Origin: Candidatus Rubneribacter avistercoris
GTDB lineage: Bacteria; Actinomycetota; Coriobacteriia; Coriobacteriales; Eggerthellaceae
Reading direction: 5' to 3'
NCBI GenBank assembly: GCA_019115845.1
Contig: DXCU01000052.1
Span: 1 to 64,000, forward strand
Length of the DNA stretch: 64,000 bases
Shown: positions 25,061 through 34,800 of the stretch, one piece after another
Layout of the letters: the number at the start of each line of letters is the position of its first letter
Position numbering within the stretch: the first letter of the stretch is position 1
Program-made: the position numbers and the translations under genes
Notes under the pieces: generated by a model
Seen by the model: only the letters and a program-made list of their open reading frames with translations
Database searches by the model: none
Told to the model about the DNA's origin: nothing

Positions 25061-25110
25061 AGAAACAGCCCTCTGACCGGGCGCGTCGGGGCCTCCGCTC
25101 AGCGGAAGGA

Positions 25111-25137
25111 CCCCGAGGCGCCTGCGGAGCCTCGGGG
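25111..25137 (+). terminator. Hairpin after the molybdoenzyme operon
   Basis: CCCCGAGGC and GCCTCGGGG form a 9-bp stem. A second, weaker stem (TCCGCTCAGCGGA) lies just before it. A G-run rather than a T-run follows, so termination is probable but not certain. Confidence 0.6.
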
Positions 25138-25380
25138 GGGGGGCGGGCCGGTCCATGCTGACGGCCATCCTCCCCTCGTTCGCCGGCCCGTTTCTGTTCG
25201 GTGGCCTTTCCTCGTCCGACAGCTCGCCCGTCCGAGCGCTTTCCGATCGCCCGACGGTCCTCCTTCGGTGCCCCTCTCCCCGCCGGCACCCTTCCTCCGT
25301 TCGTCGCCTCGGCCCCTTCTGGCGCCCTTCTCCTTCCTTGCGGGCGTTGGGGAAAAGTCAGCGGCAGTCCAATAGAAAGA

Positions 25381-25459
25381 AGGTATTGAGAACCGTTTAG
25401 AGATGTTTAGAACCGTTTAGAGATGTTTAGAACTATTTAGAACACTTTAGAGGTATTGA
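25381..25459. repeat. Six TTTAGA units at exact 10-bp spacing between two AGGTATTGA copies
   Basis: TTTAGA starts at 25396, 25406, 25416, 25426, 25436 and 25446. AGGTATTGA occurs at 25381-25389 and again at 25451-25459. The array ends about 45 bp before the AAA ATPase start codon. One-helical-turn spacing places all units on one DNA face, as for a cooperative binding protein. The rest of the 25138-25380 gap is GC-rich with no gene. Confidence 0.85.
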
Positions 25460-25504
25460 AAAGTAGCAAATATATCGTGGTGAGCGACATTGAGGAGCGC
25501 GCGC

Positions 25505-26620
25505 ATGCGGACCCAGGAAAACCCCTTTACTCCGAGTTTTGGTGAGCGACCTCTCCACTTCGCCGGAAGACGAAAAATCATTGAGGCCATGGCTCGTGCA
25601 TTTGAGGGCGAACGCCGTCGTCCCGACCTGACCACCATTTTGTCAGGTGCTCGCGGAACGGGGAAAACGGCGCTTCTGTCGCTCATTGCGAACGAAGCCG
25701 AGCGGCGCGGTTGGGTGACGGTTGCCACAACGGCGATGCCCGGCATGCTTGAAGATGTTGAACTGGGAATCAGGCGAAAGGCGGCTCATCTTATAGACGC
25801 TTCTCCTTCTTCCGCGCGTGTTTCCGGCATCGGCATACCCCAGATGGTGGACGTTGAGTTCGAGCGTATCCCGGGGCCGGAGACTTCGTGGCGTTACAGG
25901 ATGAGCGATTTGCTGGAGGAACTGGGATCGCTTGGGACGGGCGTGCTGATAACCGTCGATGAAGTGGATCCCCAACTTGACGAGATGATCAAACTGGCCG
26001 CAACCTATCAGCATTTCGTGCGGGAGGAGCGCAAAGTTGCCCTCGTCATGGCCGGTTTGCCGGGAAGCGTCTCGCGTCTTTTGGGCGACAAGACCGTGTC
26101 GTTTTTGCGGCGGGCCCAAACGGCTCCTCTGGGGCGAATTCCCGATTCGGAGATTGCGGATGCGTTGCGCAAAACGTTGCGCGAGGGAGGCAAGGATGCT
26201 TCCGCCGATGCCTTGCTGCACGCCGCAAGGTCCATCGGCGGTTTTCCGTTTATGATGCAGCTTGTGGGGTATCTTGCATGGGAAGCGCGTCCTGAAAGCT
26301 CCGAATTGACCGTCGATGATTTCGACTATGGCATTGCTCTTGCGCGGGAAGAAATGCGGGAAAGGGTGTTCGAGGCGACCTATCGTGACCTTTCGCGTGG
26401 CGATGCGGCGTTTCTTGAAGCTATGCTCGAAGATGGGCATGAGAGCTCCGTTTCGGATGTGGCACGGCGGCTTGGCTGGTCGGCGTCTCAGGCGTCGCAG
26501 TATCGTCGTCGCCTCATGGACGCGGGGGTTGTTGGGTCGCGCGGGCTTGGCGTGGTCGCTTTCGAGCTGCCGTTTTTCCGCGAGTTTCTTGTCGAGCGGA
26601 TCGGGGGCGGTGAGGTTTGA
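25505..26620 (+). CDS. AAA ATPase with C-terminal winged helix (ORC/AAA_16-like), copy 2
   Basis: 371 residues. ENPFTPSFGE, Walker A GARGTGKTALL, Walker B VLITVDEV and a C-terminal winged-helix segment (SVSDVARRLGWSASQASQYRRR) align motif by motif with the gene at 745-1845. ATG 25505 has GAGGAG seven bases upstream; an in-frame TTG lies 15 bases earlier. The upstream 10-bp-phased TTTAGA array may be its control region. The nucleotidyltransferase gene starts 101 bp downstream on the same strand and could be co-transcribed. Function unknown, as for copy 1. Confidence 0.85.
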   Translation: MRTQENPFTPSFGERPLHFAGRRKIIEAMARAFEGERRRPDLTTILSGARGTGKTALLSLIANEAERRGWVTVATTAMPGMLEDVELGIRRKAAHLIDASPSSARVSGIGIPQMVDVEFERIPGPETSWRYRMSDLLEELGSLGTGVLITVDEVDPQLDEMIKLAATYQHFVREERKVALVMAGLPGSVSRLLGDKTVSFLRRAQTAPLGRIPDSEIADALRKTLREGGKDASADALLHAARSIGGFPFMMQLVGYLAWEARPESSELTVDDFDYGIALAREEMRERVFEATYRDLSRGDAAFLEAMLEDGHESSVSDVARRLGWSASQASQYRRRLMDAGVVGSRGLGVVAFELPFFREFLVERIGGGEV

Positions 26621-26721
26621 GCGTCGTATGCTCGCGTCCTTCTGCCGGGCTGTTTCCCCGCCTGCAACCGGTTGCTTTCGGGGATAATAAAAGGCCTGAT
26701 TCTCGAGAGGAAGGAGCGGGC

Positions 26722-27420
26722 ATGGACGCGATGGCATGGGCTTACGAGGCTGCGCGCAAGTTGGCGGACGGATTTGGGGAGCGTCTGCGGTTCGTCGGCC
26801 TCCAAGGGTCCCGCGCACGCGGGGAGGAGCGCGAGGACAGCGACATCGACCTCGTCGTGCTCATCAACGGCCTGACGGAAGCGGATCTGCGGCTCTACAA
26901 GGCGATCATCCAAAGCATGCCGCACGCGGAATTGGCCTGCGGCTTTGTCGGGTCGGGGGACGTGTTGGCAAGGTGGCCCCGCCACGAGCTGTTCCAGTTC
27001 GTGCACGACACGGTTCCCGTTTGCGGACAGATGGGCTTCTCGCCGACGGATTTCTCGCGGGACGACGCGCGCGAGGCCGCGAGGGTAGGCGCGTCCGGCA
27101 TCTATCACGCCGTATGCCACGCCGCCGTGTTCGACGGAGAGACGGAGGCGGGAATCCTGCGGCAGCTCGCGAAAGACTCGTCCTTCGTTCTCCGGGCGCT
27201 TCATTTTGCGCGGACGGGGAGCTACCTGGCCAAGAAGTCAAAGCTCGCCGAGGTCCTTTCTGGCGAAGACGCCGAGGTCCTTGCCTGGTCGATGCGGGCA
27301 AAGTCCGCAGCCGAGCTTGCGCCGGAGGAGGTCCGCGCGCTTTCGGCCCTTCTACTGCGCTGGTCGGGCGACATCGTTTCCGGCAGAGCGCTTGGGCTTC
27401 GCGCCTTTGGCGGCAACTAG
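26722..27420 (+). CDS. Minimal nucleotidyltransferase-domain protein
   Basis: 232 residues. The N-terminal motif GLQGSRARGEEREDSDIDLV is GS-x10-DxD, the active site of MNT nucleotidyltransferases. The C-terminal half is helical, with a hydrophobic pattern that may be a fused HEPN-like or substrate domain. ATG 26722 is supported by AAGGAG six bases upstream. Possible roles include antitoxin-type nucleotide transfer or small-molecule modification such as aminoglycoside adenylylation; the sequence alone does not decide. Confidence 0.8.
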   Translation: MDAMAWAYEAARKLADGFGERLRFVGLQGSRARGEEREDSDIDLVVLINGLTEADLRLYKAIIQSMPHAELACGFVGSGDVLARWPRHELFQFVHDTVPVCGQMGFSPTDFSRDDAREAARVGASGIYHAVCHAAVFDGETEAGILRQLAKDSSFVLRALHFARTGSYLAKKSKLAEVLSGEDAEVLAWSMRAKSAAELAPEEVRALSALLLRWSGDIVSGRALGLRAFGGN

Positions 27421-28061
27421 GGGCGCACCGGGCGATCTCTTCGGGTTGTTGAAGGGAGCCTCATGATGCACGGTCCGGCTCCTTCGATCTGCAGTGAGGA
27501 CGCGCCGTTCTGAGGCTGAGCGCTCATTTTGCCGCAGCGCCCGACCCCACGTGCTTTTCTCTCGTTCCCGTCTTCGGGGGGGGTCTATAGTGCCGTCGCT
27601 CTCCGCTGAGCTGCCGCTGGCCTTCCCCTGGCGGCCGCAAGGGAAGATGGAGGGCGCCGGATGGGGTTCCGAATGGCGAGAAATTACCGAAATCGGAAGG
27701 TTCTCGAGATCCTATTCTGTCATGATGGAGAGAAATGCCTGGTCGGTGATTCTGAAATGCGTCAGGAGGTCCATTTGGGCGCTCCTGTTTTCCGACTTCG
27801 GTGATTTCTCGCCAGCGGAGAGTCACCCTCTCTGCCGAACCGTCGCCAGCGTGGGTTGGGCTGGCTTATCGCGCCCGACCAGAAAGGGTTCGACCCGAGA
27901 TCGGCAGATGTGGACTCTCGCCAACGGCGGTTTGGCAGAGAGCGCCGCACGGGTAATCGGGCGAAAGCGATCTGCATTGCGAAGGAGCAAGGCAGAGGCG
28001 ATGGCTGGCAAGGAGCGCCCATACGGTTCGCAGTTCGGGTGATGTTTTCCGCAGCCTCTCG
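27421..28061. other. Gene-free stretch with two palindromic elements
   Basis: It contains the 141-bp element described separately, and to its right an inverted pair CTCTCTGCCGAACC (about 27827) / GGTTTGGCAGAGAG (about 27932) flanking about 90 bp. The same CTGG(T)TTGACAGAGAG-type end sequence recurs near 43848-43862. No gene seen. Confidence 0.6.
27674..27814. mobile_element. 141-bp inverted-repeat element, copy A
   Basis: It begins TGGCGAGAAATTACCGAAAT and ends with the complement of TGGCGAGAAATCACCGAAGT. The interior contains CCTGGTCGGTGATT, shared with copy C (56331-56472) and, in reverse, copy B (43593-43734). No coding capacity. It may be a MITE-like element or a structured repeat. Confidence 0.75.
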
Positions 28062-28643
28062 TCAGCGAACGGCAATCAGCTCGCCGGTGTCGGAGTCCAT
28101 CACGTAGCCGCCCACGCGCACATGCGGGGGCATGACGGGGTGGTTGCGCACCATGTCGACGCTTCTGCGCACGGCCTCCTCGGTGTCGCCGAAGCCGGCG
28201 AGCCAACGGTCGAAGTCGATGCCGCAGTGCCGCGCCAGCTCTACGCGCTCGGCCGACACGCCGAGACGCTCCATGTCGGCCACCATCTTTGCGCCGCTCA
28301 TGTGCTGCGCGCCGCAGTTCGTGTGGGCCACTATCATGATGTCCTCCACGCCCAGCTCGCACACCGCTATCAGCAAAGAGCGCATCACGCTGCCGAACGG
28401 GTGCGCCACCTCGGCGCCGGCCACCTTGATGATTTTCGCGTCGCCGTTTTTCAGCCCGAGGGCCGCCATCAAAAGCGCGGTCAGGCGTGTGTCCATGCAC
28501 GACACGATGGCGAGCTTCTTGTCGGGATACTTGTCGGTGGCGTAGCGTTCGTAGTCGCGCCGCTCCACGAACGCGCGGTTGTGCGCGAGGATGCCGTCGA
28601 TGGTGGGGGAGGCGGGCGTCTGGTCGCCGGGTCGATGCTTCAC
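28062..28643 (-). CDS. Beta-class carbonic anhydrase
   Basis: 193 residues. SCMDTRL supplies the first zinc Cys and the Asp-Arg pair. AHTNCGAQHM supplies the His and second Cys ligands. GDAKIIKVAGAEV lies between them. It interconverts CO2 and bicarbonate in the cytoplasm. It lies downstream of rubrerythrin on the same strand but is separated by a strong hairpin, so it is probably transcribed independently. Length and the VMPPHVRVGGYVMDSDTGEL tail fit short bacterial beta-carbonic anhydrases. Confidence 0.92.
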   Translation of the reverse strand: MKHRPGDQTPASPTIDGILAHNRAFVERRDYERYATDKYPDKKLAIVSCMDTRLTALLMAALGLKNGDAKIIKVAGAEVAHPFGSVMRSLLIAVCELGVEDIMIVAHTNCGAQHMSGAKMVADMERLGVSAERVELARHCGIDFDRWLAGFGDTEEAVRRSVDMVRNHPVMPPHVRVGGYVMDSDTGELIAVR

Positions 28644-28686
28644 GGGAGCCTTCTTTCGGAGGGAGGGGGCGTTGGGACGTTTGCAT

Positions 28687-28718
28687 GCGAAACGGCCGCC
28701 CGAAGGCGGCCGTTTCGC
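28687..28718 (-). terminator. Terminator hairpin after rubrerythrin
   Basis: On the minus strand, GCGAAACGGCCGCC, a TTCG tetraloop and GGCGGCCGTTTCGC give a perfect 14-bp stem just downstream of the rubrerythrin stop. There is no T-run after it. Confidence 0.75.
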
Positions 28719-28740
28719 AGAACGGAAAGGAGTGGCGATC

Positions 28741-29343
28741 TTAGAAGGCGCGGAACTTGTCCTTCGTGCAGAAGCAGATGGGGCAGCGCTCGAAGTCCTC
28801 GCCCTTGTGGATGTAGCCGCAGATGGGGCACAGGTAGAACGTGTCGTCGTCAGCGGCGTCGATGTCGTTGTAGGCGGCCAGATAGCGCTCGGCGTGCACG
28901 GACTCGGCCAGCTTGGCGCGGGTGAACACCTGCACGGCCTTATTGTTGCCCTCCTCCTGGGCCTTCTTGATGAACGCCGGATACATGTCGGAGGTCTCGA
29001 AGATCTCGCCGTTGGCGCCGGTGATGAGGTTCAGGTCGGTCTGCGCGCCCTCGGCCTCAGGGGCGGCCGGCTTCTCGTAGCCGGGCTCCATCTCGGAAAC
29101 CAGCGCGTACTCCAGCCCGATGTGGATCTGCTCGGCGGCGGAAGTGGCCTCGAACAGGCGGGCGATCTGGTCGTAGCCCTGCTCCTTGGCGGCCTTGGCG
29201 AACGCGGCGTACTTCGCGGACGCGCCCGTCTCGCCGGCGATGGCGGCCTTCAGGTTGTCGAGCGTCGTGCCAACCTCGCAGGTGCCGAAGCCGTTCATGT
29301 TGGTGCTGTTCTCAGCGGTGGGGATCTGGTCGCGAACCTTCAT
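28741..29343 (-). CDS. rbr: Rubrerythrin
   Basis: 200 residues. The ferritin-like di-iron domain carries GETGASAKYAAFAK, then AAEQIHIGLEY and the second helix pair with AKLAESVHAERY. A C-terminal rubredoxin-type Fe-S site is CPICGYIHKG...CPICFCTKDKF. It reduces peroxide in anaerobes. ATG 29343 is preferred because AAGGAG is too close to the in-frame ATG at 29352. A dyad AACGA-atc-TCGTT lies 47 bp upstream. Confidence 0.93.
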   Translation of the reverse strand: MKVRDQIPTAENSTNMNGFGTCEVGTTLDNLKAAIAGETGASAKYAAFAKAAKEQGYDQIARLFEATSAAEQIHIGLEYALVSEMEPGYEKPAAPEAEGAQTDLNLITGANGEIFETSDMYPAFIKKAQEEGNNKAVQVFTRAKLAESVHAERYLAAYNDIDAADDDTFYLCPICGYIHKGEDFERCPICFCTKDKFRAF

Positions 29344-29389
29344 GGGATGCATGCTCCTTCTCGTCTTGGGTTAGCCTCGTCTTATTGAG

Positions 29390-29402
29390 AACGAATCTCG
29401 TT
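29390..29402. promoter_or_regulatory. Dyad upstream of rubrerythrin
   Basis: AACGA-atc-TCGTT, a perfect 5-bp inverted repeat in an AT-richer patch. The position suits an operator for an oxidative-stress or iron regulator, but it does not match a PerR or Fur consensus closely. Confidence 0.4.
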
Positions 29403-29592
29403 AGGTGATGGTACTCCGAACCGGGGTGTCGTGCAAGGGGAGGGATGGGGCATTGCGCGCGTTTCGCACAATGCCCACAATGCGAAGCGTGCGGGCGCAT
29501 GCTTTTGGTTCACGGGGCGGTTGTTGGGGGCAAAGCGACTGGCAAGCGCGACGAAGGTCGGGTGGGGGGGGGGTGGGGAATTTTCTGCCTGT

Positions 29593-29711
29593 GGTTCGCG
29601 GGCTGCGCGACCGTGGGGCGGCTGCCGGGTTTCGGTTCGCGGGGTGTCCGGCCGTCGGGGCGGCGGATGGGTTTCGGTTCGCGGATTGCGCGGCCGTCGG
29701 CCCGCGCGGCC
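29593..29711. repeat. Three degenerate tandem repeats of about 41 bp
   Basis: Units starting GGTTCGCGG at 29593, 29634 and 29676 share CGGCCGTCGG and GGGTTTC segments. They lie in the 560-bp gap between rubrerythrin and the purine permease, in which no gene was found. Confidence 0.65.
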
Positions 29712-29833
29712 ATCGGAGCGCGCAGCCGCTGCGGCATGCGAGCCGAATTGGCTCGTGTGGGAGCGTCTTTCGCGCGGGGTTCCCGCAGACGGCGCCGTCT
29801 TTGCCAGCATGGCGGCCTTGCTCGTCGAACTCC

Positions 29834-29842
29834 TGGTAGAAT
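29834..29842 (+). promoter_or_regulatory. Extended -10 element for the purine permease
   Basis: TGGTAGAAT (TGn plus TAGAAT), about 60 bp upstream of the permease ATG. No good -35 was found at 17 bp, as is common for extended -10 promoters. No purine riboswitch was recognised in the leader. Confidence 0.4.
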
Positions 29843-29904
29843 GCGAACGCAGAGCGCAGGACGGAATGGGACCGTGCGCCGTGCGGCGATGCGAAAGGGA
29901 GGCT

Positions 29905-31221
29905 ATGGACTCGTTCTTCAAGATCAGCGAGCGGGGCAGTTCGGTTTCCGCCGAGGTGGTGGGCGGCATCACCACCTTTTTGGCCATGGCCTACGTTGTT
30001 GCCGTCAACTCGAACATGATGGCCGCTGCCGGCATTCCCTTTTCGGCGGCGCTGACCTCGACCTGCCTCGGCGCGGCGGTGGCCACTGTTGCGATGGGCC
30101 TGATTGCGAACCGTCCCATCGCGCTCGCGTCCGGCATGGGGTTGAACGCGGTGGTCGCCTTCTCCATCTGCCAGGGCGCGGGGGTTGATTGGCGCGTGGC
30201 TATGGCGGTGGTGTTCGTGGAGGGCGTCGCCATCCTGCTTTTGGTGCTGTGCGGCCTGCGCACGGCCATCATGGACGCCATTCCCGCCGATCTGCGCCGC
30301 GCCATCGCCATCGGCATCGGTCTGTTCATCTCGTTCATCGGGCTGTCGGGGTCTGGTTTGGTGGTAGCCGATCCCAGCACGCTCATCGCGTTGGGCGACC
30401 TGGCCTCTCCAAGCTGCATCGTGGCCGTTGTGTCGGTGCTCTGCGCGGTGGTGTTCCATGCCGCGAGCGTCAAGGGAGGGCTGATCCTCTCCATTGTGGC
30501 GGCGACGGCGGTGGGCGTTCCCTTGGGGGTGACGCCCTTGCCCGAGAGCTGGGAGTTCGGGCTTGATCTGGCCGCTTTTGCCGCGCCTTTCCAGGTTGAT
30601 CCCGCTACGGGCACTTTGGCCATCGTGCAGGTGTTCGCGCAGCCGCTGCTGCTCCTGTTCGTGTTCTCGCTGCTCATGAGCGACTTCTTCGACACCATGG
30701 GCACCGTCATAGCGGTGGGGGAGCGCGGCGGCTTCGTGGACGCGCAGGGTCGGGTGGAGGATGCGAAGGCCATTTTGGCGGTGGACTCCGCAGCGGCCGC
30801 GGCGGGTGGGTTTCTGGGCGCCAGCTCCATCACGTCCTACGCTGAATCGGCCACGGGCATCGTGGCTGGCGCGCGCACGGGTTTCTCCAACCTGGTCGTG
30901 GGGGCGCTTTTTGCCGCATGCGCCTTCCTCTCGCCGATCTTCGGCATGGTGACAAGTGCGGCCACCTGCGGGGTTTTGCTGTTGGTGGGATACCTCATGC
31001 TGACCGATGTGGGGCGCGTCAACTGGCAGGACATGGAAAGCGCCTTCCCGGCGTTCATCACGATAGTCGCCATTCCCATGACCTATTCCATATCGAACGG
31101 CATTGGGCTGGGCTTCATCTCGTACTGTGCCATTATGGTGGCGCGCGGGCGCGCCCGCGAGGTGAAGCCCCTCATGTGGATTGCCGCAGCCGCCTTCCTC
31201 GTTGCGTTCGTGCTGGCCTGA
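29905..31221 (+). CDS. AzgA-type hypoxanthine/guanine permease
   Basis: 438 residues, about 12-14 membrane segments. The opening SSVSAEVVGGITTFLAMAYV, then SGMGLNAVVAFSICQGAG and DFFDTMGTVIAVGERGG, and GASSITSYAESATGIVAGAR are signature segments of the AzgA branch of the NCS2-like purine permeases. It imports purine bases with protons. ATG 29905 has AAGGGAGG immediately upstream; an in-frame extension to 29431 is not protein-like. No purine metabolism gene is adjacent; guaB lies 23 kb away. Confidence 0.92.
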   Translation: MDSFFKISERGSSVSAEVVGGITTFLAMAYVVAVNSNMMAAAGIPFSAALTSTCLGAAVATVAMGLIANRPIALASGMGLNAVVAFSICQGAGVDWRVAMAVVFVEGVAILLLVLCGLRTAIMDAIPADLRRAIAIGIGLFISFIGLSGSGLVVADPSTLIALGDLASPSCIVAVVSVLCAVVFHAASVKGGLILSIVAATAVGVPLGVTPLPESWEFGLDLAAFAAPFQVDPATGTLAIVQVFAQPLLLLFVFSLLMSDFFDTMGTVIAVGERGGFVDAQGRVEDAKAILAVDSAAAAAGGFLGASSITSYAESATGIVAGARTGFSNLVVGALFAACAFLSPIFGMVTSAATCGVLLLVGYLMLTDVGRVNWQDMESAFPAFITIVAIPMTYSISNGIGLGFISYCAIMVARGRAREVKPLMWIAAAAFLVAFVLA

Positions 31222-31815
31222 GGCGGGGCGGCGGGGCCTGCCCCGGTTGCAGGCCGGCTCAACTTCGCCCTGGTTTTGGCTCGGCTCCGGCCTCGGTTCC
31301 GGTCTGGCCCGGCTCCGGCCTTCGACCTCGGCGCTCACTCCAAGAGGCTTCTGGCCGCAAACGGCAGGCTGCGGCAGTTTCGGGAGCCTTTTCGGGCGGA
31401 GCGGGCAGGCCTCGTTTTTCGCGACTTGGTGTTTTACCGACTGGGAGGCGCTCGGGCCGCGCGAGGGGCGCCTGCGGAGCGCCGCAGGGCGCCGTTCGCG
31501 GCCAGAGCGCGTTTCGGGGCGGGCTTCCGAAGGCTCGATGCGCGCTTTTTAGCCCTTGATGGTCAAAACCGGTGCAAGTCGGGGGATTTTTCAGTTCCGA
31601 GTAGGGAAGCGATTTCCGTGAACAGGGCTTTTGCCGACGGCTTCGGTTCTGGGGGTCGAAAATCCCCCGACTTGCACCGATTTTGACCATCTGAGGTCGA
31701 AAAGCGCGCATCGGGGGGCGGGCCATCCTTGACGGGCGGTCCCCCCGCAGGCGGCGGCCCGACCCCCCCGGCAGGTGGCGGCCCGAGCGTCCTGGCCGCC
31801 ATCGAAACCTGCCCG
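31222..31815. other. Gene-free stretch between the permease and the ABC transporter
   Basis: The stretch holds CCGG-rich low-complexity sequence, the long palindrome 31536-31713, and two short GGCGGCCCGA-type direct repeats near 31755-31785. No gene was recognised. Confidence 0.55.
31536..31713. repeat. Nearly perfect palindrome of about 178 bp
   Basis: The outer arms CGATGCGCGCTTTT (31536) and AAAAGCGCGCATCG (to 31713) enclose longer inner arms at 31558-31592 and 31658-31691, which begin GATGGTCAAAA and include GGTGCAAGTCGGGGGATTTT. The loop is about 65 bp. It is not related in sequence to the other palindrome families of the window. Confidence 0.85.
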
Positions 31816-34800
31816 CTACTCGCTTCTCAGCGCCTCCACAGGGTCTTTCCTGCTGGCGGCGCTGGAGGGGAACAGGCCGGCCACGAAGGTGAGCAGCACG
31901 CTGATGGCTATGAGCACCACGGCGGCCTGCCAGGGGAGCAGCGCCACGTTGGGCACGTCGAACAGCGAGTACACGATGGCGTTGACGGGGATGCATCCCA
32001 GCAAGGTCAGCCCGATGCCGATGATGCCCGCCGTCAGCCCCACGATGATGGTCTCGGCGTTGAACACGCGGCTGATGTCGCGCTTGCTGGCGCCGATGGA
32101 GCGCAGGATGCCGATCTCCTTCTTGCGCTCGAGCACGCTGATGTAGGTGATGACCCCGATCATGATGGAACTCACCACCAGCGAAATTGCCACGAACGCC
32201 ACCAGCACGTAGCTGATCATGTTCACGATGTCGGTGACCGAGGACATGAGCGCGCCCACGAAGTCGGTGTAGGTGATCACCTTGTCGTCCTGGCTGTCGG
32301 CGACCATGCGGTCGTTGTAGGCGTCCAAGATGGCAACGACCTGCTCTTTGCTCTCGAAGTCCACCGGGTAGATGTCGATGCCGGCGGGTTTGGCGAAATC
32401 GGCGTAGCCGAGCTTTTTGAGGTTGCCGTCGTAGCTGGCCTCCTCGGTGCTCATGAGCGACATCATGAGCGCGCCCAGCTCCTCCTCGCTCATGTTCATC
32501 TGGAACGCGTCGGCGAAAGCCGCCTCGTCGATGCTCATGGCGTTGGCCATGTTGGCCGACAGCTGGCTCATCGACTGCTGCATGGCGGTTGACACCTGCG
32601 TTTGAATGGCGGACGACATCTGCTGCATGTAGGAGGTCATGACGGTTTGCATATAGCTGCTCATGGCCGTCTGAACAGACGACTGCAGCTGGCCCTGCAG
32701 CTCCTGAGCCATGGCGGGCACGGCCTGTTGCATCTTCTCGGAAAGCTGCGCCTGCAGCTGGGCCTCAAGTGCTGCGCCGGCCTGCTCCATGTCGATGGAG
32801 TCCCTGATGGCGGTCGCGAGTTTTTCCTGCACCTCCGCGCTGGCGAAGTAGGCTTGCAGCGCGGCGTCCAGGTCGGTGGGGCCCTCGGCGGTGATCATCC
32901 ACTCCCGGTACCACTCGGAGAACCCGCCCATGACCTCGGCCATGGCGGCCTGCACCTTCTCCGTGTCCATACTGGGCTGCACGGTGCTCAGGTCCAGCTT
33001 CAGGTCGCTGAAGTCCATCATGCCGCCAAGGTCGATGCCGCCGGGGTCCACGCTGATGCCCGACGCGTCGAAGGCCGGCAGCGACCCCGCGTTCAACGAC
33101 AGCCCCGAAAGGTCGAGCGACAACCCCGACATGCCGCTTGTGAGCGCGCTCTGGTCGATGGTGAACGCCGCCTGCAGCTTGCTGCCGTCGATGGTGAACA
33201 GCGACTCCATGTCGAAGCCATCTTCCCGGTCGTCCTCCTCGCCGAAGGGCTTGCCGGTGAACACGTTCACGGACGGGTCGGCCAGTTGGTCCTGCACGAT
33301 TCGGCTTGCGGCGGCCTGCTCCACCACGTGCTCGGTGAGCGACGCGGGGTAGTAGATGGTGCCGGAACCCAGCATGGTGGGGCCGTCCTCGCCCGGCTGC
33401 ACGATGCCCACGATGCGGACATCCTCGCCGTTTGCCACCAGCTCGCGCATGTAGGCGTCGTCGTCAGAGCGGTCGGTCCACACGCCGTATCCCTCGTCGT
33501 ACGCATAGTAGTCGCAAGCGTTCACCAGCTTGAACGTGACGTTGAGGATGTCGTCGTAAGAGGGCTGCCCCAGGTCATCAGGCGTGGTCACCTCTTCCTC
33601 GGCGGCGAACTGGCGCACCATGGAGTCCAGCTCCGAGACGTCGCGCAGCCCCAACGTGTACAGCATGAAGTCGCTGATGGAGCCGCTGCTGGTGAGCACG
33701 AGCACGCATTCGTTGTAGCTTTCGGGCCAGCGTCCCGCCTTGATATCGTACTGATCCTCGTAGAGCGCCGGGTCGCTGGGCATTTCGTAGAACACGTCGG
33801 TGCTCATCATGGTGGACATCATGCTGTTGGAACTGGTGGCGGACCCCAGCCCCAGCGCCGAGAACGACGTGTCGGGGTTCACCTGGCGCAGGTTCTCGGT
33901 GTTGGAGCTAAAAAGCTGCGGGGTGACGTCGTAGCTGTACTCGATGGTGCTCGTGTACTGCTCGATGCCGCTCTGCCCGCTGTCCAGGTACTCTTTGAGC
34001 GAGGCCAGGTCGTTGCTGCCGATGCTCGAGAACATGTTGGTGACCATCTCCGTCACGTGCACGGACTCGTCGCCGCCTTCCTCGGCGCTGGCGGCCGTCT
34101 CGCCCGCCTCGACGCTTGCGCCCAGCATCATGGAGGTCATGTCGAAGCCGCTGCTTTGGATTTGCAGCGGGTATTCGGAAAGGGTGTCCTCCTCCACCGT
34201 TTTGATGTAGTTGTTCACGCCGTTGGCGAGCGCCAGGATGGCCGCGATGCCGATGATGCCGATAGACCCCGCGAACGCGGTCATAAGGGTGCGGCCCTTC
34301 TTAGTCATGAGGTTGTTGAACGAAAGCGAAAGCGCGGTCAGAAACGACATGCTGGTTTTGCGGACGGGCTTGTCGCTTGCGGGCATGCCGTCCAGGCCCG
34401 GATCGAAGGGGTCGGTGTCGCTTTTGATGACGCCGTCGGCCAGCGTGACGATGCGCGTGGCGTACTGCTCGGCCAGTTCCGGGTTGTGCGTGACCATGAT
34501 GACCAGGCGGTCGTTGGCTATCTCGGTGAGCAGGTCCATGATCTGCACGCTTGTCTTGGAGTCGAGGGCGCCGGTGGGCTCGTCGGCTAGTAGGATCTCC
34601 GGGTCGTTGATGAGGGCGCGGGCGATGGCCACGCGCTGCATCTGGCCGCCGGAAAGCTGGCTGGGCTTTTTGTTCACGTGGTCGCCCAGGCCCACTTTCT
34701 GCAGGGCTTCGATGGCGCGCTCGCGGCGCTCGGCGCGGGACACGCCGGAAAGCGTGAGCGCCAGCTCCACGTTGGAAAGCACCGTTTGGTGCGGGATGAG

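Noticed and set aside
26722-27420. Complete MntA-HepT module at the nucleotidyltransferase
   Set aside because: The GS-x10-DxD motif is present, but no R-x4-H-x-Y HEPN toxin gene is adjacent, and the protein is over twice MntA length.
29403-29904. Purine riboswitch before the AzgA-type permease
   Set aside because: No conserved purine-aptamer core could be recognised; the leader is mostly GC-rich tandem repeats.
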